Source of the DNA: Alphaproteobacteria bacterium
GTDB taxonomy: Bacteria > Pseudomonadota > Alphaproteobacteria > Caulobacterales > Maricaulaceae
Length of the DNA stretch: 32,816 nucleotides
Reading direction: 5' to 3'
Assembly (NCBI GenBank): GCA_030428405.1
Contig: JAUIEH010000002.1
Span: 1 to 32,816, forward strand
A program made the translations under genes and the position numbers. Below the pieces are notes generated by a model, which ran no database searches, was not told the origin of the DNA, and worked only from the letters and a program-made list of their open reading frames with translations. This document shows positions 1 through 9,649 of the stretch, piece by piece (positions within the stretch are counted from its first letter, which is position 1; the number at the start of each line of letters is the position of its first letter).

Positions 1-28
1 GCTTTCGCTAAAGCGCAGCGTAAAGGGG

Positions 29-56
29 TCGCCCGCCGCGTCGCCGCGGCGGGCGA
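29..56. repeat. Perfect 12-bp inverted repeat with 4-nt loop (TCGCCCGCCGCG-tcgc-CGCGGCGGGCGA), possible transcript-end hairpin of the dioxygenase gene
   Basis: Read directly; just downstream (minus strand) of the dioxygenase stop; no clear U-tract. Confidence 0.5.
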
Positions 57-82
57 TGAACAGTCCGGTCGTCATAACTGCG

Positions 83-922
83 TTATGTCGCCATGGTCGC
101 GAACTGCTCAGAGCTGAACTCGGGATGCTGCTCAAAGAACCCTTTGCGAGCGAGCACCACACGTTGCAGCGTGCGCGTGCCCGCTTTCGCGATATCTCCG
201 CGACCGTGCTGCAGCGCCAAATTGTCCCAAAGCACCAAATCGCCTTTGCGCCAACGGTGCTCATAGACGAGCTGGTCGTCATATTGATGAGCGAACAGCT
301 CATCGATGAGCGCTCGGCTCTCATCGGCCGGAAGCTCGACGATTCGTGCGATCTGATTCAGAGCCGCGTAAAGAATGAGGTCGCCCGTACGCGGATGTTT
401 CATCACGAGCGGATGGACGTGCCGCGGCAAGCCGTCGGGAATATCTTCGGTGTTCGCCCCCGTCATGTCGACCGCGAACACGTGCAGCGCATGCAGACCC
501 TCGAGCCGTCGCTTTTGCGCATCGTTCAGCCGGCGATAGCCGTCCACTGCGCTTATATAGCGTGTCGAACTCTTCTCTTCTTCGACGTCGACCGCGTGCA
601 AGCTAATGCCCAGAAACGGCTCTGGACTGAACGCCAAGTCTGAATGGAACGCCAGCGGTCCGTCGCCGAGCGAGCCCGCGCCAGCCTTGTTGGAGATGTA
701 GCCGACGCCGTCTCCCTGAGTGCTCAACAGAGGTCCGAATTGCGAAATGAATTCGATTTGGGCTTCGTGCGAGAGGCTCTGATTTCGAAACACGACGAGG
801 TAATGGCGGTCGTATAACGCCTTCAACTCCGCGATTGTTTCATCGTCGATCGGCTTCGACAGGTCGATATCGACCTCGACGCCGAACGGCGACAATTCAT
901 GCGTGCTAAGACGGCTCGGCAT
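83..922 (-). CDS. TauD/TfdA-family Fe(II)/2-oxoglutarate-dependent dioxygenase
   Basis: ORF 83..964, likely start at internal Met (MPSRLSTHELSPFGVEV); HSDLAF (HxD) and C-terminal LWDNLALQHGR motifs typical of TauD/TfdA. Confidence 0.88.
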   Translation of the reverse strand: MPSRLSTHELSPFGVEVDIDLSKPIDDETIAELKALYDRHYLVVFRNQSLSHEAQIEFISQFGPLLSTQGDGVGYISNKAGAGSLGDGPLAFHSDLAFSPEPFLGISLHAVDVEEEKSSTRYISAVDGYRRLNDAQKRRLEGLHALHVFAVDMTGANTEDIPDGLPRHVHPLVMKHPRTGDLILYAALNQIARIVELPADESRALIDELFAHQYDDQLVYEHRWRKGDLVLWDNLALQHGRGDIAKAGTRTLQRVVLARKGFFEQHPEFSSEQFATMAT

Positions 923-964
923 ATGGCTGCTCCGGTCTGTGTCGCCGACCGGCGACGAGCCCAA

Positions 965-979
965 CTTAACACCGTTAAG
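965..979. promoter_or_regulatory. Inverted repeat CTTAAC-ACC-GTTAAG upstream of the dioxygenase gene, possible operator
   Basis: Perfect 6-bp arms, 3-nt spacer, ~43 bp upstream of the proposed start codon. Confidence 0.35.
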
Positions 980-1461
980 CTGCCGCGCAACCCTGTACGC
1001 TGAACAAAGAGACCCGACTCAAACCCTGGATCATTTTCCGGCTAGCAGGCCAAGCGTGGAAACTGTGAGGGACTGGCGGAGCGCGCAGTCTGCGGCGAAC
1101 TCGTCTCCACCGTTTGCAGGGAAAATACAGGGAACATTCATTGAGCTTGGATCGAACAGAGGACAGCCCATGTGGAAGCACGCGGCTTTTTAGATGATTG
1201 GATACGATTTCCCTCATCGGTGGAACAGGGAAATAGATGTTCGAAACAAGGAATTGCGCCTCTCGCAGGGAGAGCTGCCATCATCCGAGAGCAGAGGTTT
1301 CGTGTCATCGGCCAAGGTTGCTCGCCTGCACCCTGGGCATTCAAACTCACTAAGTATAACGCTCGAAAAGCGGTAAAACTAATTGATCTACACTGTAATC
1401 TTTCGTTCTAGTCGCGTTGACAATGGTCTGCCAAAAGCCTTCCTCGTTTTCCGCCAAATCA

Positions 1462-2625
1462 TCAAAGCGCTTCGATGATCGTCACGTTGGCGAGCCCTCC
1501 GCCTTCGCACATGGTTTGCAAGCCATACCGCGCGCCGCGCCGTCTCAGCGCGTGCGCAAGCGTCGCCATAAGTTTTGCGCCGGTCGCTCCGAGGGGATGG
1601 CCGAGCGCGATGGCGCCGCCATTGACGTTCAGCTTGCCGGGGTCTGCTCCGGTATGGCGTAACCAGGCCAGCGGCACGGGCGCGAACGCCTCGTTGACCT
1701 CGAACAGATCAATTTCGTCGATACTTAAGCCAGCGCGCGCGAGCGCGCGATCGGTGGCGAAGAGCGGCTCTTCCAGCATGATGACCGGATCGCCGCCCGT
1801 GACCGTCAGTTGACGGATTCGTGCCAAGGGGCGCAGGTCATAGGCCTCGACGGCGTGCTCCGACATGACGAGAACGGCCGCCGCCCCGTCGCAAATCTGA
1901 CTCGCGACTCCGGCGGTTATATGTCCGCCTTCGACAAGCGGTTGGAGCGACGCCAAGCCCTCCATCGAGGCGTCGAAGCGCACGCCTTCATCAACCTTGT
2001 GCAACTCAACCTCGCCAGTCGGCGTCGTCCATTCCACGGGAACGATCTCAGCATCGAAGGCGCCCTCTTCGATGGCGGCGGCAGAGCGCTTATGGCTTTC
2101 GAACGCAAAGGCGTCGAGCTGCTCGCGAGAGAAGCCGTATTTCTCCGCCATCATCTCGGCACCAATGAACTGGCTGAATCCGTCAACGCCGAAGCGCGCC
2201 TTCATCGCCTCGCTGTACGGGTCACAACCTTTTTCAGACAGAACCGACGAAAACATCGGCACGCGCGTCATGCTTTCTACACCGGCCGCTATCACGACAT
2301 CTTGCGTGCCCGACATGACCGCTTGCGCAGCAAAGTGCACGGATTGTTGCGATGAGCCGCATTGGCGGTCAATCGATACAGCGGGTACGGACTGCGGCAG
2401 CCGCGACGACAACACTGCATTGCGCCCAATATGCAGCGATTGCTCGCCGACCTGACCGACGCACCCCATGATGACGTCCTCGACGACGGCGGGGTCGAAG
2501 TCGTTGCGGTCGATCAGCGCATTGAGCGTGCAGGCGGCCAAATCTGCAGGATGCCAGCCCGAGAGGCGCCCGTTGCGTTTGCCGCCCGCCGTGCGCACTG
2601 CGTCGACGATGAATGCGTCAGCCAA
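1462..2625 (-). CDS. Thiolase (acetyl-CoA C-acyltransferase)
   Basis: Nucleophile context DRQCGSSQQSV, GGAIALGHPLGATGA, C-terminal TMCEGGG; proposed TTG start (LADAFIVDAVRT) preceded by purine-rich AGAGAGAGGA; ORF extends to 2691. Confidence 0.88.
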   Translation of the reverse strand: MADAFIVDAVRTAGGKRNGRLSGWHPADLAACTLNALIDRNDFDPAVVEDVIMGCVGQVGEQSLHIGRNAVLSSRLPQSVPAVSIDRQCGSSQQSVHFAAQAVMSGTQDVVIAAGVESMTRVPMFSSVLSEKGCDPYSEAMKARFGVDGFSQFIGAEMMAEKYGFSREQLDAFAFESHKRSAAAIEEGAFDAEIVPVEWTTPTGEVELHKVDEGVRFDASMEGLASLQPLVEGGHITAGVASQICDGAAAVLVMSEHAVEAYDLRPLARIRQLTVTGGDPVIMLEEPLFATDRALARAGLSIDEIDLFEVNEAFAPVPLAWLRHTGADPGKLNVNGGAIALGHPLGATGAKLMATLAHALRRRGARYGLQTMCEGGGLANVTIIEAL

Positions 2626-2687
2626 GTTTTGTCCTCTCTCTTGAGGTGGGCCGCAATTCACCCGCTTCCAGCGGACATCGCTTGCGG

Positions 2688-5600
2688 TCAATCGGGATCG
2701 TGATGCTTGACTGTGACGCCGTGCGCCTCTCGGTCCCAGACGTCGCCGGTCAGCCCCTCTTCGCGCAGCTGAACTTTGCGCACCTTTTCCGTCGGCGTCT
2801 TGGGAAGCTCCGGCAAGACGCGAACGAAGCGGGGCACCATGAAATGCGCCATCCGTGTTCGGCAGAATAAGATCAGCTCTTTTGGATCGATTTCATGACC
2901 TGGCGCCGGCGAGACGACGATCAGAATTTCGTCCTCGCCATATTCGCTCGGCACAGCGACCGCTGCGGCTTCGCGCACACTGGGATGGGAGAGAAATTCC
3001 GCTTCGACCTCAAATGACGAAACATTCTCGCCGCGTCGGCGGATTGCATCCTTCATTCTATCGACGAAGTAGAAGTTACCGAGTTCGTCCTGCTTGAAAC
3101 CGTCGCCTGTGTGAAACCACCCGTTTCGCCAAGCTTCCGCCGTCGCTTCGGGCATGGCGTTGTAGCCGTGGTTCATCGACCACGGGCGATCGACCCGCAA
3201 AATCATTTCACCAATTTCGCCCACGCTGACTTCCTCGTCATGAGCGTCGACAAGGCGCGCTTCCACACCGTCGCGCGTCACCCCGCAGGCGCCGGCGATG
3301 GTCGGGTTCTTCTCCGAAACGATGGGACACGAAATCTCGGACATGTTGAACAGCGTGTAGAGATCAATTCCGAACCGCTCACGAAACTCAGTGCTCGTCT
3401 CCAATAGCGGAATCAGGAACGCCCAGCTTAGACAATGGTCCTTATCGTCGGCTGATGTCGGCTGTCGCAACAAGAAGCTCGCCATCGCTCCCAGCAGCGT
3501 GCAGCAATTCGCGTTGAGTCTGCGGATTAGCGGCCAAAACTCGTCCGTGCGGAAACGCTCGACGATCGCAGCCGAGCGCCCTAGCAGCAACATGGCGTAT
3601 GTGCCGACCGTGCCCCCAACATGGAACAGCGGCAAGTTCACCAGATAACGTAAATCCTCTGAATCGCGCTCCTCAAAACACACTGCGGCCGTCGTCGCGA
3701 GATGACAATATGAGCTCAGCACGCCCTTGGACGGTCCCGTGGTTCCCGAGGTGAAGATAATGGATTGTTCGTCCCAGGGTTCGATCGGTCGTTCCAGCAC
3801 GACATCGTCTTCAGCCGGCACGGTAAGCAGATCAAAGCTCTTCGCCTCGCGCCCGGCGCCATATGCGCCCGATCGCGCGTCGAGTTCGCCCCTCACCACG
3901 ACGCCGGCGAGCTTCGGCGCTTCGACCTCTGACAGGCGCGGCGCGAATGCGGCGTCGGCGACGATCACGGCGGCGTCGGAATTATTCACCGTGTGCTGTA
4001 ATATCCCGCCGCGATAGCTGGTGTTGAGCGGCACATAGGTCGCGCCGATCCAGTTGGCGCCAAACCAGATGCGCATGGCGTCGGGGCCGTTCGCAAACCA
4101 AGACAAAACGCGCTCGCCCTGGCGGACGCCCAGCGCGCGCAGTCCTGCGCCTGCGTTTCGCGCGGCTTCGGCGGCGTCCCGATAGGTCCATGTCTCGCCT
4201 GAATCGAAAACCGCGAAAACCTGATCGCCACGCTCGCGCTCATGTCGTTCGAGCACGTAGCGCAGCACACAATCCTCGCGCGCGGGAACCTCGGACGATT
4301 TCCAGCTCGGTTGCTTATTCGTGTCCGGATCAGAGATTGCGGTTTGGGCCGGCTTAGCCGACGCCGAGCCTGCGGCGTCGGTCAATACCGGCAGCTCCAG
4401 GCGCGAAGGATGAACGCCGCCATGATGAACGCGGTTGCGCGCGGCCAGACCGGTCGTCTCAACACCCGGCGGTCCGCCCGTATTCATATTCGGGTCGATA
4501 TGCGGATAGTTCGCGCTCGCGATCATCACGCGGAGACGGTGGCCTTGCGCGAGGCGCCAGGCGGCGTGGCCCAGCGAAATTCGGACTTCCTCGACGCGTC
4601 CCGGCTCCAGCATCGCTTCCCGGTCGAAACCGTTGCGGAAGCGCGCACGAATCATGCCTTCCGCAAACGGCGTACTGACGCCCTCGGGCGAGACATCGCA
4701 AAGATGGCTGACGAAATCAGTGTCGCGCCGATTGCTCGAAATCCAAAGCACGAGTTCGGGTTCGCCGACAATGTCTACATCCGTACCGAGCGGATCGGAG
4801 GTGTAGACTGCAACGTCGGCACGCTGTTCGATCGGCGCCTGATCTACCGGGCCCATGACTAAACCGCCGAGATAGATCGTGCGCCCGCCGCGCGTCGGCG
4901 TCGGCCGTTCGGGGTCGTAGAGAAATTCGTCCGTGCGTTTGCGATAGTTTGGCGCGGCGTCGAGCATTCGTCCGTCATCGGACCGGCGCGCGGCGCGCCC
5001 GCGGCTCGAAAGCCAGAGCGTTTTCTTGCGCGCCTGCGCTGGCGGCCAAGTTTCACTCGTGCACCAAGAATTGGCGTTGAGCAGATAATATCGCACGCGC
5101 GACGGCGCATCGACGGTTTCGCCGTTGAGATGCCTCCGGAAGAAGCTGATATGAGCGTCTGGCACGCCGCCCGCGCGCGCAGAGCCCATAATGCCGAAAT
5201 TCTGCGATCCGCTATACGATGTCAGCGCGCCTGAATGCGCCCAGCCGCCCATCAGTAATTCGTGATCCGCGGCAGAACGCCCCGACAGGTTTTGAAATAG
5301 GCCGACGCTGGAGCGCTGAAAGACGTCGTACCAGCCGCCAATGCTCAGTACAGGCACGTCAATTTTGGACAGATCGACGCCGCGCGGCGCCGCGCCGATC
5401 GTTCGGTTGAACAATTCCTCCGGATGGACTGGAAAACCCGACGCGGCGAACGCCGGCGCCTCTACGATCGGCCGGTGATCCATCATCGTGCGCGGCGCAA
5501 GCGCTGCTCCGGCGATCATCTGCATCACCGCTGGGTCGGGCGCGTCTCCTTCCGCGATCTTCTTCTTCAGCCAATCAGCGCCCATGAACGCCAACCACCC

Positions 5601-6089
5601 ATAGAGATGGTCGAGGCGGAAGGCGCCGCCAGTCTCGATCAGATCGAATTCTTCAAGCGCGACCATTGACGGCGCGATGGCCTGAAGACAAGGCGGCTGG
5701 AGCGCTGCGGCGAAAAGCTGCACAATGGCGAGATAGGATTGACCCGCCATGCCGATTTGATCGGTGCTCCACGACTGGGCCGCCGTCCAGGCGATCGTGT
5801 CGTAGCCGTCCTCGCCTTCTTGCTCCCACATTATGGCGCGCCATTCGCCGTCAGAGGCGCCGCGGCCGCGCGTGTCCTGGACGAGTACGTTGAAGCCGGC
5901 GCGGGCGAGCTGTTCCGGCCGCACGCCTTCTATCGCGGAAATTTCCGATTTGCCGTATGGCGTGCGCATCAACACGGTCGCGCAGGGCTCATCCGTAGAC
6001 GGACGCCATAGGTCCGCGCGCAGGACGACGCCGTCGCGCATCGGCGTCTCCACGTCTTGATGGACCACAAAGCCGACCACGCTCGTCAC
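2688..6089 (-). CDS. Fusion protein: N-terminal CocE/NonD-type X-Pro dipeptidyl-peptidase-like hydrolase (~aa 1-571) plus C-terminal AMP-dependent acyl-CoA ligase (~aa 602-1133)
   Basis: Uninterrupted 1133-aa ORF. GQSYLA nucleophile, GGWYDVF Asp, GGWAHSG His and C-terminal beta-domain of CocE; then a polar linker; then FTSGTTGPSKG, GWFHTGD, RMKDAIRRRGENVSS, TPTEKVRK of acyl-CoA ligases. Confidence 0.92.
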   Translation of the reverse strand: MTSVVGFVVHQDVETPMRDGVVLRADLWRPSTDEPCATVLMRTPYGKSEISAIEGVRPEQLARAGFNVLVQDTRGRGASDGEWRAIMWEQEGEDGYDTIAWTAAQSWSTDQIGMAGQSYLAIVQLFAAALQPPCLQAIAPSMVALEEFDLIETGGAFRLDHLYGWLAFMGADWLKKKIAEGDAPDPAVMQMIAGAALAPRTMMDHRPIVEAPAFAASGFPVHPEELFNRTIGAAPRGVDLSKIDVPVLSIGGWYDVFQRSSVGLFQNLSGRSAADHELLMGGWAHSGALTSYSGSQNFGIMGSARAGGVPDAHISFFRRHLNGETVDAPSRVRYYLLNANSWCTSETWPPAQARKKTLWLSSRGRAARRSDDGRMLDAAPNYRKRTDEFLYDPERPTPTRGGRTIYLGGLVMGPVDQAPIEQRADVAVYTSDPLGTDVDIVGEPELVLWISSNRRDTDFVSHLCDVSPEGVSTPFAEGMIRARFRNGFDREAMLEPGRVEEVRISLGHAAWRLAQGHRLRVMIASANYPHIDPNMNTGGPPGVETTGLAARNRVHHGGVHPSRLELPVLTDAAGSASAKPAQTAISDPDTNKQPSWKSSEVPAREDCVLRYVLERHERERGDQVFAVFDSGETWTYRDAAEAARNAGAGLRALGVRQGERVLSWFANGPDAMRIWFGANWIGATYVPLNTSYRGGILQHTVNNSDAAVIVADAAFAPRLSEVEAPKLAGVVVRGELDARSGAYGAGREAKSFDLLTVPAEDDVVLERPIEPWDEQSIIFTSGTTGPSKGVLSSYCHLATTAAVCFEERDSEDLRYLVNLPLFHVGGTVGTYAMLLLGRSAAIVERFRTDEFWPLIRRLNANCCTLLGAMASFLLRQPTSADDKDHCLSWAFLIPLLETSTEFRERFGIDLYTLFNMSEISCPIVSEKNPTIAGACGVTRDGVEARLVDAHDEEVSVGEIGEMILRVDRPWSMNHGYNAMPEATAEAWRNGWFHTGDGFKQDELGNFYFVDRMKDAIRRRGENVSSFEVEAEFLSHPSVREAAAVAVPSEYGEDEILIVVSPAPGHEIDPKELILFCRTRMAHFMVPRFVRVLPELPKTPTEKVRKVQLREEGLTGDVWDREAHGVTVKHHDPD

Positions 6090-6148
6090 CTCCCCCGGCT
6101 TGGCCTTGCTGCGCGCAACTCGGCGATTACGCGCAGCTCGCAGGCCGC

Positions 6149-6949
6149 TCAGTCACCCGTGAATTCGGGCGGTCTCTTTTCAAGGAATGCACGCGCGCCT
6201 TCTCGCGCATCCGCGATTCCCTTTGTTCTTGCTTGATGATAGAGTTCTTGAATGCGCAGTCGATCGGCGAAGCCCTCACCAACCATGGCTTCACGCATTT
6301 CCTTGTAAAGACCGATCACGCGCGTCGGCCCCCGGGCGAACTTAGCGGCGATTTCGGCGACGTCGGAGGCCAAGGCGTCATCGTCGCTAAGTCCGTGCAG
6401 AAAGCCGATGCTCAAGGCTTCCTCGGCGTCTAACAATCGCCCGGTGAGCAATATCTCGGTCGCGCGGCTCCACCCAATCGCGGAGGCGAAACCTGCACCG
6501 TTGCCGACTTGTCCGACCTTGACGAGCCCGCTGCCGATACGCGCGCTTTTGGCGCCATAACGAACGTCGCATGCTGATGCGAGTTCGGCGCCCGCGCCTG
6601 CCGCAAAGCCGTTGATCGCTGCAATGACGGGCTTCGGCAGGCGGATGATGGCCTGCATGATGCGGATGTAAATCGATGATCCGTCCAACGGATCTAGCGC
6701 GGCGGAGGCATTGTCGGGGTTCGAATTCAGCCAGGCGTCTAGCCCGTCAATATCGTCGCCGGCGCAGAACGCGCGACCGCGTCCCGTGAGCACGACGACG
6801 CGCGTTTGCGGGTCGCGTTCAGCGTCGCGGAGAGCGTTGAGTAGCCCCACGCCCAAATCGCGATCGAGCGCATTCAACTTATCAGGACGATCAAGCGTGA
6901 GCGTCAAAACGCACTCGGATTGTACGATATCCAGGCTGGGCGCGCTCAT
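6149..6949 (-). CDS. Enoyl-CoA hydratase/isomerase (crotonase) family protein
   Basis: Crotonase fold motifs (GRGRAFCAGDDID, PVIAAINGFAAGAG); start Met (MSAPSLDIV) overlaps the upstream SDR stop. Confidence 0.85.
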   Translation of the reverse strand: MSAPSLDIVQSECVLTLTLDRPDKLNALDRDLGVGLLNALRDAERDPQTRVVVLTGRGRAFCAGDDIDGLDAWLNSNPDNASAALDPLDGSSIYIRIMQAIIRLPKPVIAAINGFAAGAGAELASACDVRYGAKSARIGSGLVKVGQVGNGAGFASAIGWSRATEILLTGRLLDAEEALSIGFLHGLSDDDALASDVAEIAAKFARGPTRVIGLYKEMREAMVGEGFADRLRIQELYHQARTKGIADAREGARAFLEKRPPEFTGD

Positions 6950-7776
6950 GTGGCCGACGAATCGGGAAGCATATGCGGCGTCCAAGGACTGTCCGCGTTG
7001 CGGTTGTCGCGCCTAAACCAGCGCGGATAGCCGTGCAGCGTTTGACCGCCGTCGACGACGATGGAGGCGCCAGTCACGTAGGCGGCCGCATCGGAGCAGA
7101 GAAAGCTAACGACCTCGGCGACATCGTCCGGTTGACCAATGCGCGCAAGCGCCGTCTCCGCGAGCAACGTTTCGCGCACCTCGTCTTGCGCAAGCACGCC
7201 ATCCGTCATGGCAGTGGCGACCGCGCCTGGCAGGATCACGTTGACGCGCACGCCTTGGGCGCCGAGCTCAGACGCCAAGATTCGCGTCAGGATCAACAGC
7301 CCGCCTTTTGAAGCGCAATACGCACCGAAGAGGTCCGTCGGCGTCGTCGCGCCGGTTGATGCGTTCAAGACGATGGCGCCGCCATGGGGCATGCGCCGCG
7401 CCGCGGCCTGCGCCACGAAAAACGTACCGCTCAGATTGATGTCGACGTGACGACGCCAGTCAGTTTGAGTGACATCTAGCAGCGCGCCATATCGTCCGTA
7501 GCCGGCGTTCGCGAAACAGAAATCTAGGCCTTCACAGGAAGCATCGACCTTTTCAAACGCGGACGCGATCGAATCATAATCCGCCTGATCATAAACAATC
7601 GGCTCGACCGACCCGCCTTGCGCGCGACATGTATCCGCCACGGAGACGAGTTGATCGGCCTTACGGTCAAGCGCGAATACGCGCGCGCCCTCGGCTGCGA
7701 GCTTGGCCACGCTGGCGGCGCCCATGCCGCTTGCAGCGCCGGTCACGACGCCAATTTTGTCTTTGTACAGTTTCAT
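6946..7776 (-). CDS. SDR-family oxidoreductase
   Basis: TGAASGMG cofactor motif, NAG, YCASK catalytic motif, C-terminal VTGASIVVDGG. Confidence 0.9.
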   Translation of the reverse strand: MKLYKDKIGVVTGAASGMGAASVAKLAAEGARVFALDRKADQLVSVADTCRAQGGSVEPIVYDQADYDSIASAFEKVDASCEGLDFCFANAGYGRYGALLDVTQTDWRRHVDINLSGTFFVAQAAARRMPHGGAIVLNASTGATTPTDLFGAYCASKGGLLILTRILASELGAQGVRVNVILPGAVATAMTDGVLAQDEVRETLLAETALARIGQPDDVAEVVSFLCSDAAAYVTGASIVVDGGQTLHGYPRWFRRDNRNADSPWTPHMLPDSSAT

Positions 7777-7815
7777 AATTCGCGCGACTTAGAGAATGAT
7801 GACGACATTGCATGA

Positions 7816-7831
7816 ATGAACGTATGTTCAT
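7816..7831. promoter_or_regulatory. Putative TetR operator ATGAACGTATGTTCAT upstream of the SDR-ECH-fusion-thiolase operon
   Basis: ATGAAC-N4-GTTCAT perfect arms, 40 bp upstream of the SDR start; recurs at 14231 and elsewhere. Confidence 0.7.
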
Positions 7832-7853
7832 TTTTACGCACAATGCGCGTCTG

Positions 7854-8519
7854 TCAAGTAGCGTCAGGGCGGATCGGCACGATGGCGGCGCCGGAATGCG
7901 CCATGCGCGCGGCGAATTCGGCGTAGACGTCAGCGAGTTGTTCGGGCGTCATCGCACCGTCATCGTTGAACCATTCCGACACGCGAACGACCATGTCGAT
8001 CATCGCCATGGCGAGCAAATGCCCAGCCGGTTCGCCACTTGTTTTCGGCAGATCAAACTCGCCCACGGCAGCACCCGCGCGCAAAATATCTTCAAAGACG
8101 GCGCGCACGCGGCGGCGCAGCTGACGCACATGTTCTTTCTCTTCGCCCGACAGGAAATGATATTCCTGATTGGCGACCAGCGCGCTTTGACGATTGGTGG
8201 AATGAAACACCACGAATTCGCGGATGAGATTTTTCAGCCGGTCGGACTGATTGCGCGCCGGCTGTCCGAGCGCGAGATAGATCTTCTCTTCGACGACCTG
8301 ATGGGTGTCTTTGATGATCTCGAAGAGCAGCTTGTCTTTAGAGCTGAAGTGATTGTAGAGCGCGCCCGGCGTGAAACCGCATGCTTCGGTGATGTTGCGA
8401 GTCGTCGTCGCCTTGAAGCCATTCTTGAAAAACAGCTCCGTCGCGACCGCCTTGATATAATCGGCGGTGTTCGCCGGGACCGCGCGCGCCGGGCCAGAAA
8501 CTTTAGCTTTCGCCATCAC
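7854..8519 (-). CDS. TetR/AcrR-family transcriptional regulator
   Basis: N-terminal HTH: FFKNGFKATTTRNITEACGFTPGALYNHFSSKDKLLFEI. Confidence 0.9.
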   Translation of the reverse strand: MMAKAKVSGPARAVPANTADYIKAVATELFFKNGFKATTTRNITEACGFTPGALYNHFSSKDKLLFEIIKDTHQVVEEKIYLALGQPARNQSDRLKNLIREFVVFHSTNRQSALVANQEYHFLSGEEKEHVRQLRRRVRAVFEDILRAGAAVGEFDLPKTSGEPAGHLLAMAMIDMVVRVSEWFNDDGAMTPEQLADVYAEFAARMAHSGAAIVPIRPDAT

Positions 8520-8597
8520 CGCAACTTTCTCGCCGAGCCGCTCTGAACATCATGACCGAGACACGGATCATTGACAAACGCGCGCCCCGTCAACGTA

Positions 8598-8613
8598 ATG
8601 AGCAAACGCTCAC
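8598..8613. promoter_or_regulatory. Putative TetR operator ATGAGCAAACGCTCAC between tetR and the divergent SDR
   Basis: TGAGC-N4-GCTCA inverted repeat, same family as the 7816/14231/27042 sites. Confidence 0.6.
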
Positions 8614-8866
8614 CCGCAGCACCATAGCGTCTGCGTCGCGAAAATGAAGCCGCCATTCGAACGCCATTCTCAACTGCAGCGAGAAACAGGGAAACCGACA
8701 ACGGCGCGACTGTCAGCATTGTCGCTGTGCGCGTGACGGCGCGACGCGATATCGGCGCCGGCGCCTGGCTAGGTTTGCAGGCGACACGACTACAGCGCGC
8801 CTGCGCCGCTTAGAGAACCGCCATCCGCCTTATTCGTCGTCAAAGGCGCTTGTAACGAGGATCAGC

Positions 8867-9625
8867 ATGTCCGCCACGCAAAACCCCCGCAACCAGGCCG
8901 TCATCGTCACGGGCGCCGCGCGCGGCATAGGGCGCGCGATCGCCTTGCGTTTCGCGTTGGAAGGCGCGCGCGTCGCCGCCGTCGACATTCTCGCCGATGA
9001 ATTGGCAGAGCTTTGTGCGTGCGAAACCGCGCTCAGTCGCATCGTCGCCGTCGAAGCCGACATTTCGACGCCGGAGGGAGCGCGCGAGGCGACGAATCGC
9101 GCGCTTGAAGCGCTTGGCGGACACGTCGATGTCATCGTCAACAATGCCGGCATCGAGCACCGCGCACCTATCGCCAGCCACGAAGCAGACGCATGGCGTC
9201 GCGTCATGGCGATCAATCTCGACGCGCCATTCTTCATTGTACAGACCGCTTTGCCAGCGTTGCTCGCGGCCGACGCGCCGGCGATCGTCAACATCGCATC
9301 AACGGCGCGCATCGGCTTTTTTGGCCAGCCCGCCTACGATACCTCGAAAGGCGGCCTGGTGACGCTGACGCGCTCTATGGCGAATGAGCTCGGTCGCGAA
9401 GGCGTTCGCGTCAACGCCGTAGCCCCGGGCTTCATCGCAACGAATATGGTCGCCGACGATCCGAAGATCACCGCGATCGGCGAAAAGCAGGTCCGACTTC
9501 AGCCGTTGCAGCGCATGGGCAAGCCGGAGGAAGTCGCCGCCGCCGTCGTCTGGCTGGCCTCGTCCAACGCCTCCTACATCACCGGTCAGACATTGCATGT
9601 CGACGGCGGTTGGGTGCGAATCTAG
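8867..9625 (+). CDS. SDR-family oxidoreductase
   Basis: TGAARGIG, NNAG, YDTSK, C-terminal ITGQTLHVDGGW. Confidence 0.9.
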   Translation: MSATQNPRNQAVIVTGAARGIGRAIALRFALEGARVAAVDILADELAELCACETALSRIVAVEADISTPEGAREATNRALEALGGHVDVIVNNAGIEHRAPIASHEADAWRRVMAINLDAPFFIVQTALPALLAADAPAIVNIASTARIGFFGQPAYDTSKGGLVTLTRSMANELGREGVRVNAVAPGFIATNMVADDPKITAIGEKQVRLQPLQRMGKPEEVAAAVVWLASSNASYITGQTLHVDGGWVRI

Positions 9626-9649
9626 CCTGTCAGATCACGGCGCACGTTC

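Noticed and set aside
975-1411. Small ORFs (60-96 aa) in the gap between dioxygenase and thiolase genes
   Set aside because: Overlapping in several frames, no motif or convincing RBS; treated as non-coding.
1810-2355. 181-aa plus-strand ORF antisense to the thiolase
   Set aside because: No domain signature; explained by codon bias of the opposite-strand thiolase.
4242-4862. 206-aa plus-strand ORF antisense to the fusion gene
   Set aside because: Arg/Ala/His-rich translation without recognisable motif; high-GC antisense shadow ORF of a well-supported CDS.
7812-8546. 244-aa plus-strand ORF antisense to tetR
   Set aside because: Mirror of the TetR coding strand, which has a clear HTH; the antisense product is low-complexity Arg/His-rich.
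8751-8766. GC-rich palindrome GGCGCCGGCGCC upstream of the SDR
   Set aside because: Short self-complementary GC strings are expected at this base composition and it does not recur at other promoters.
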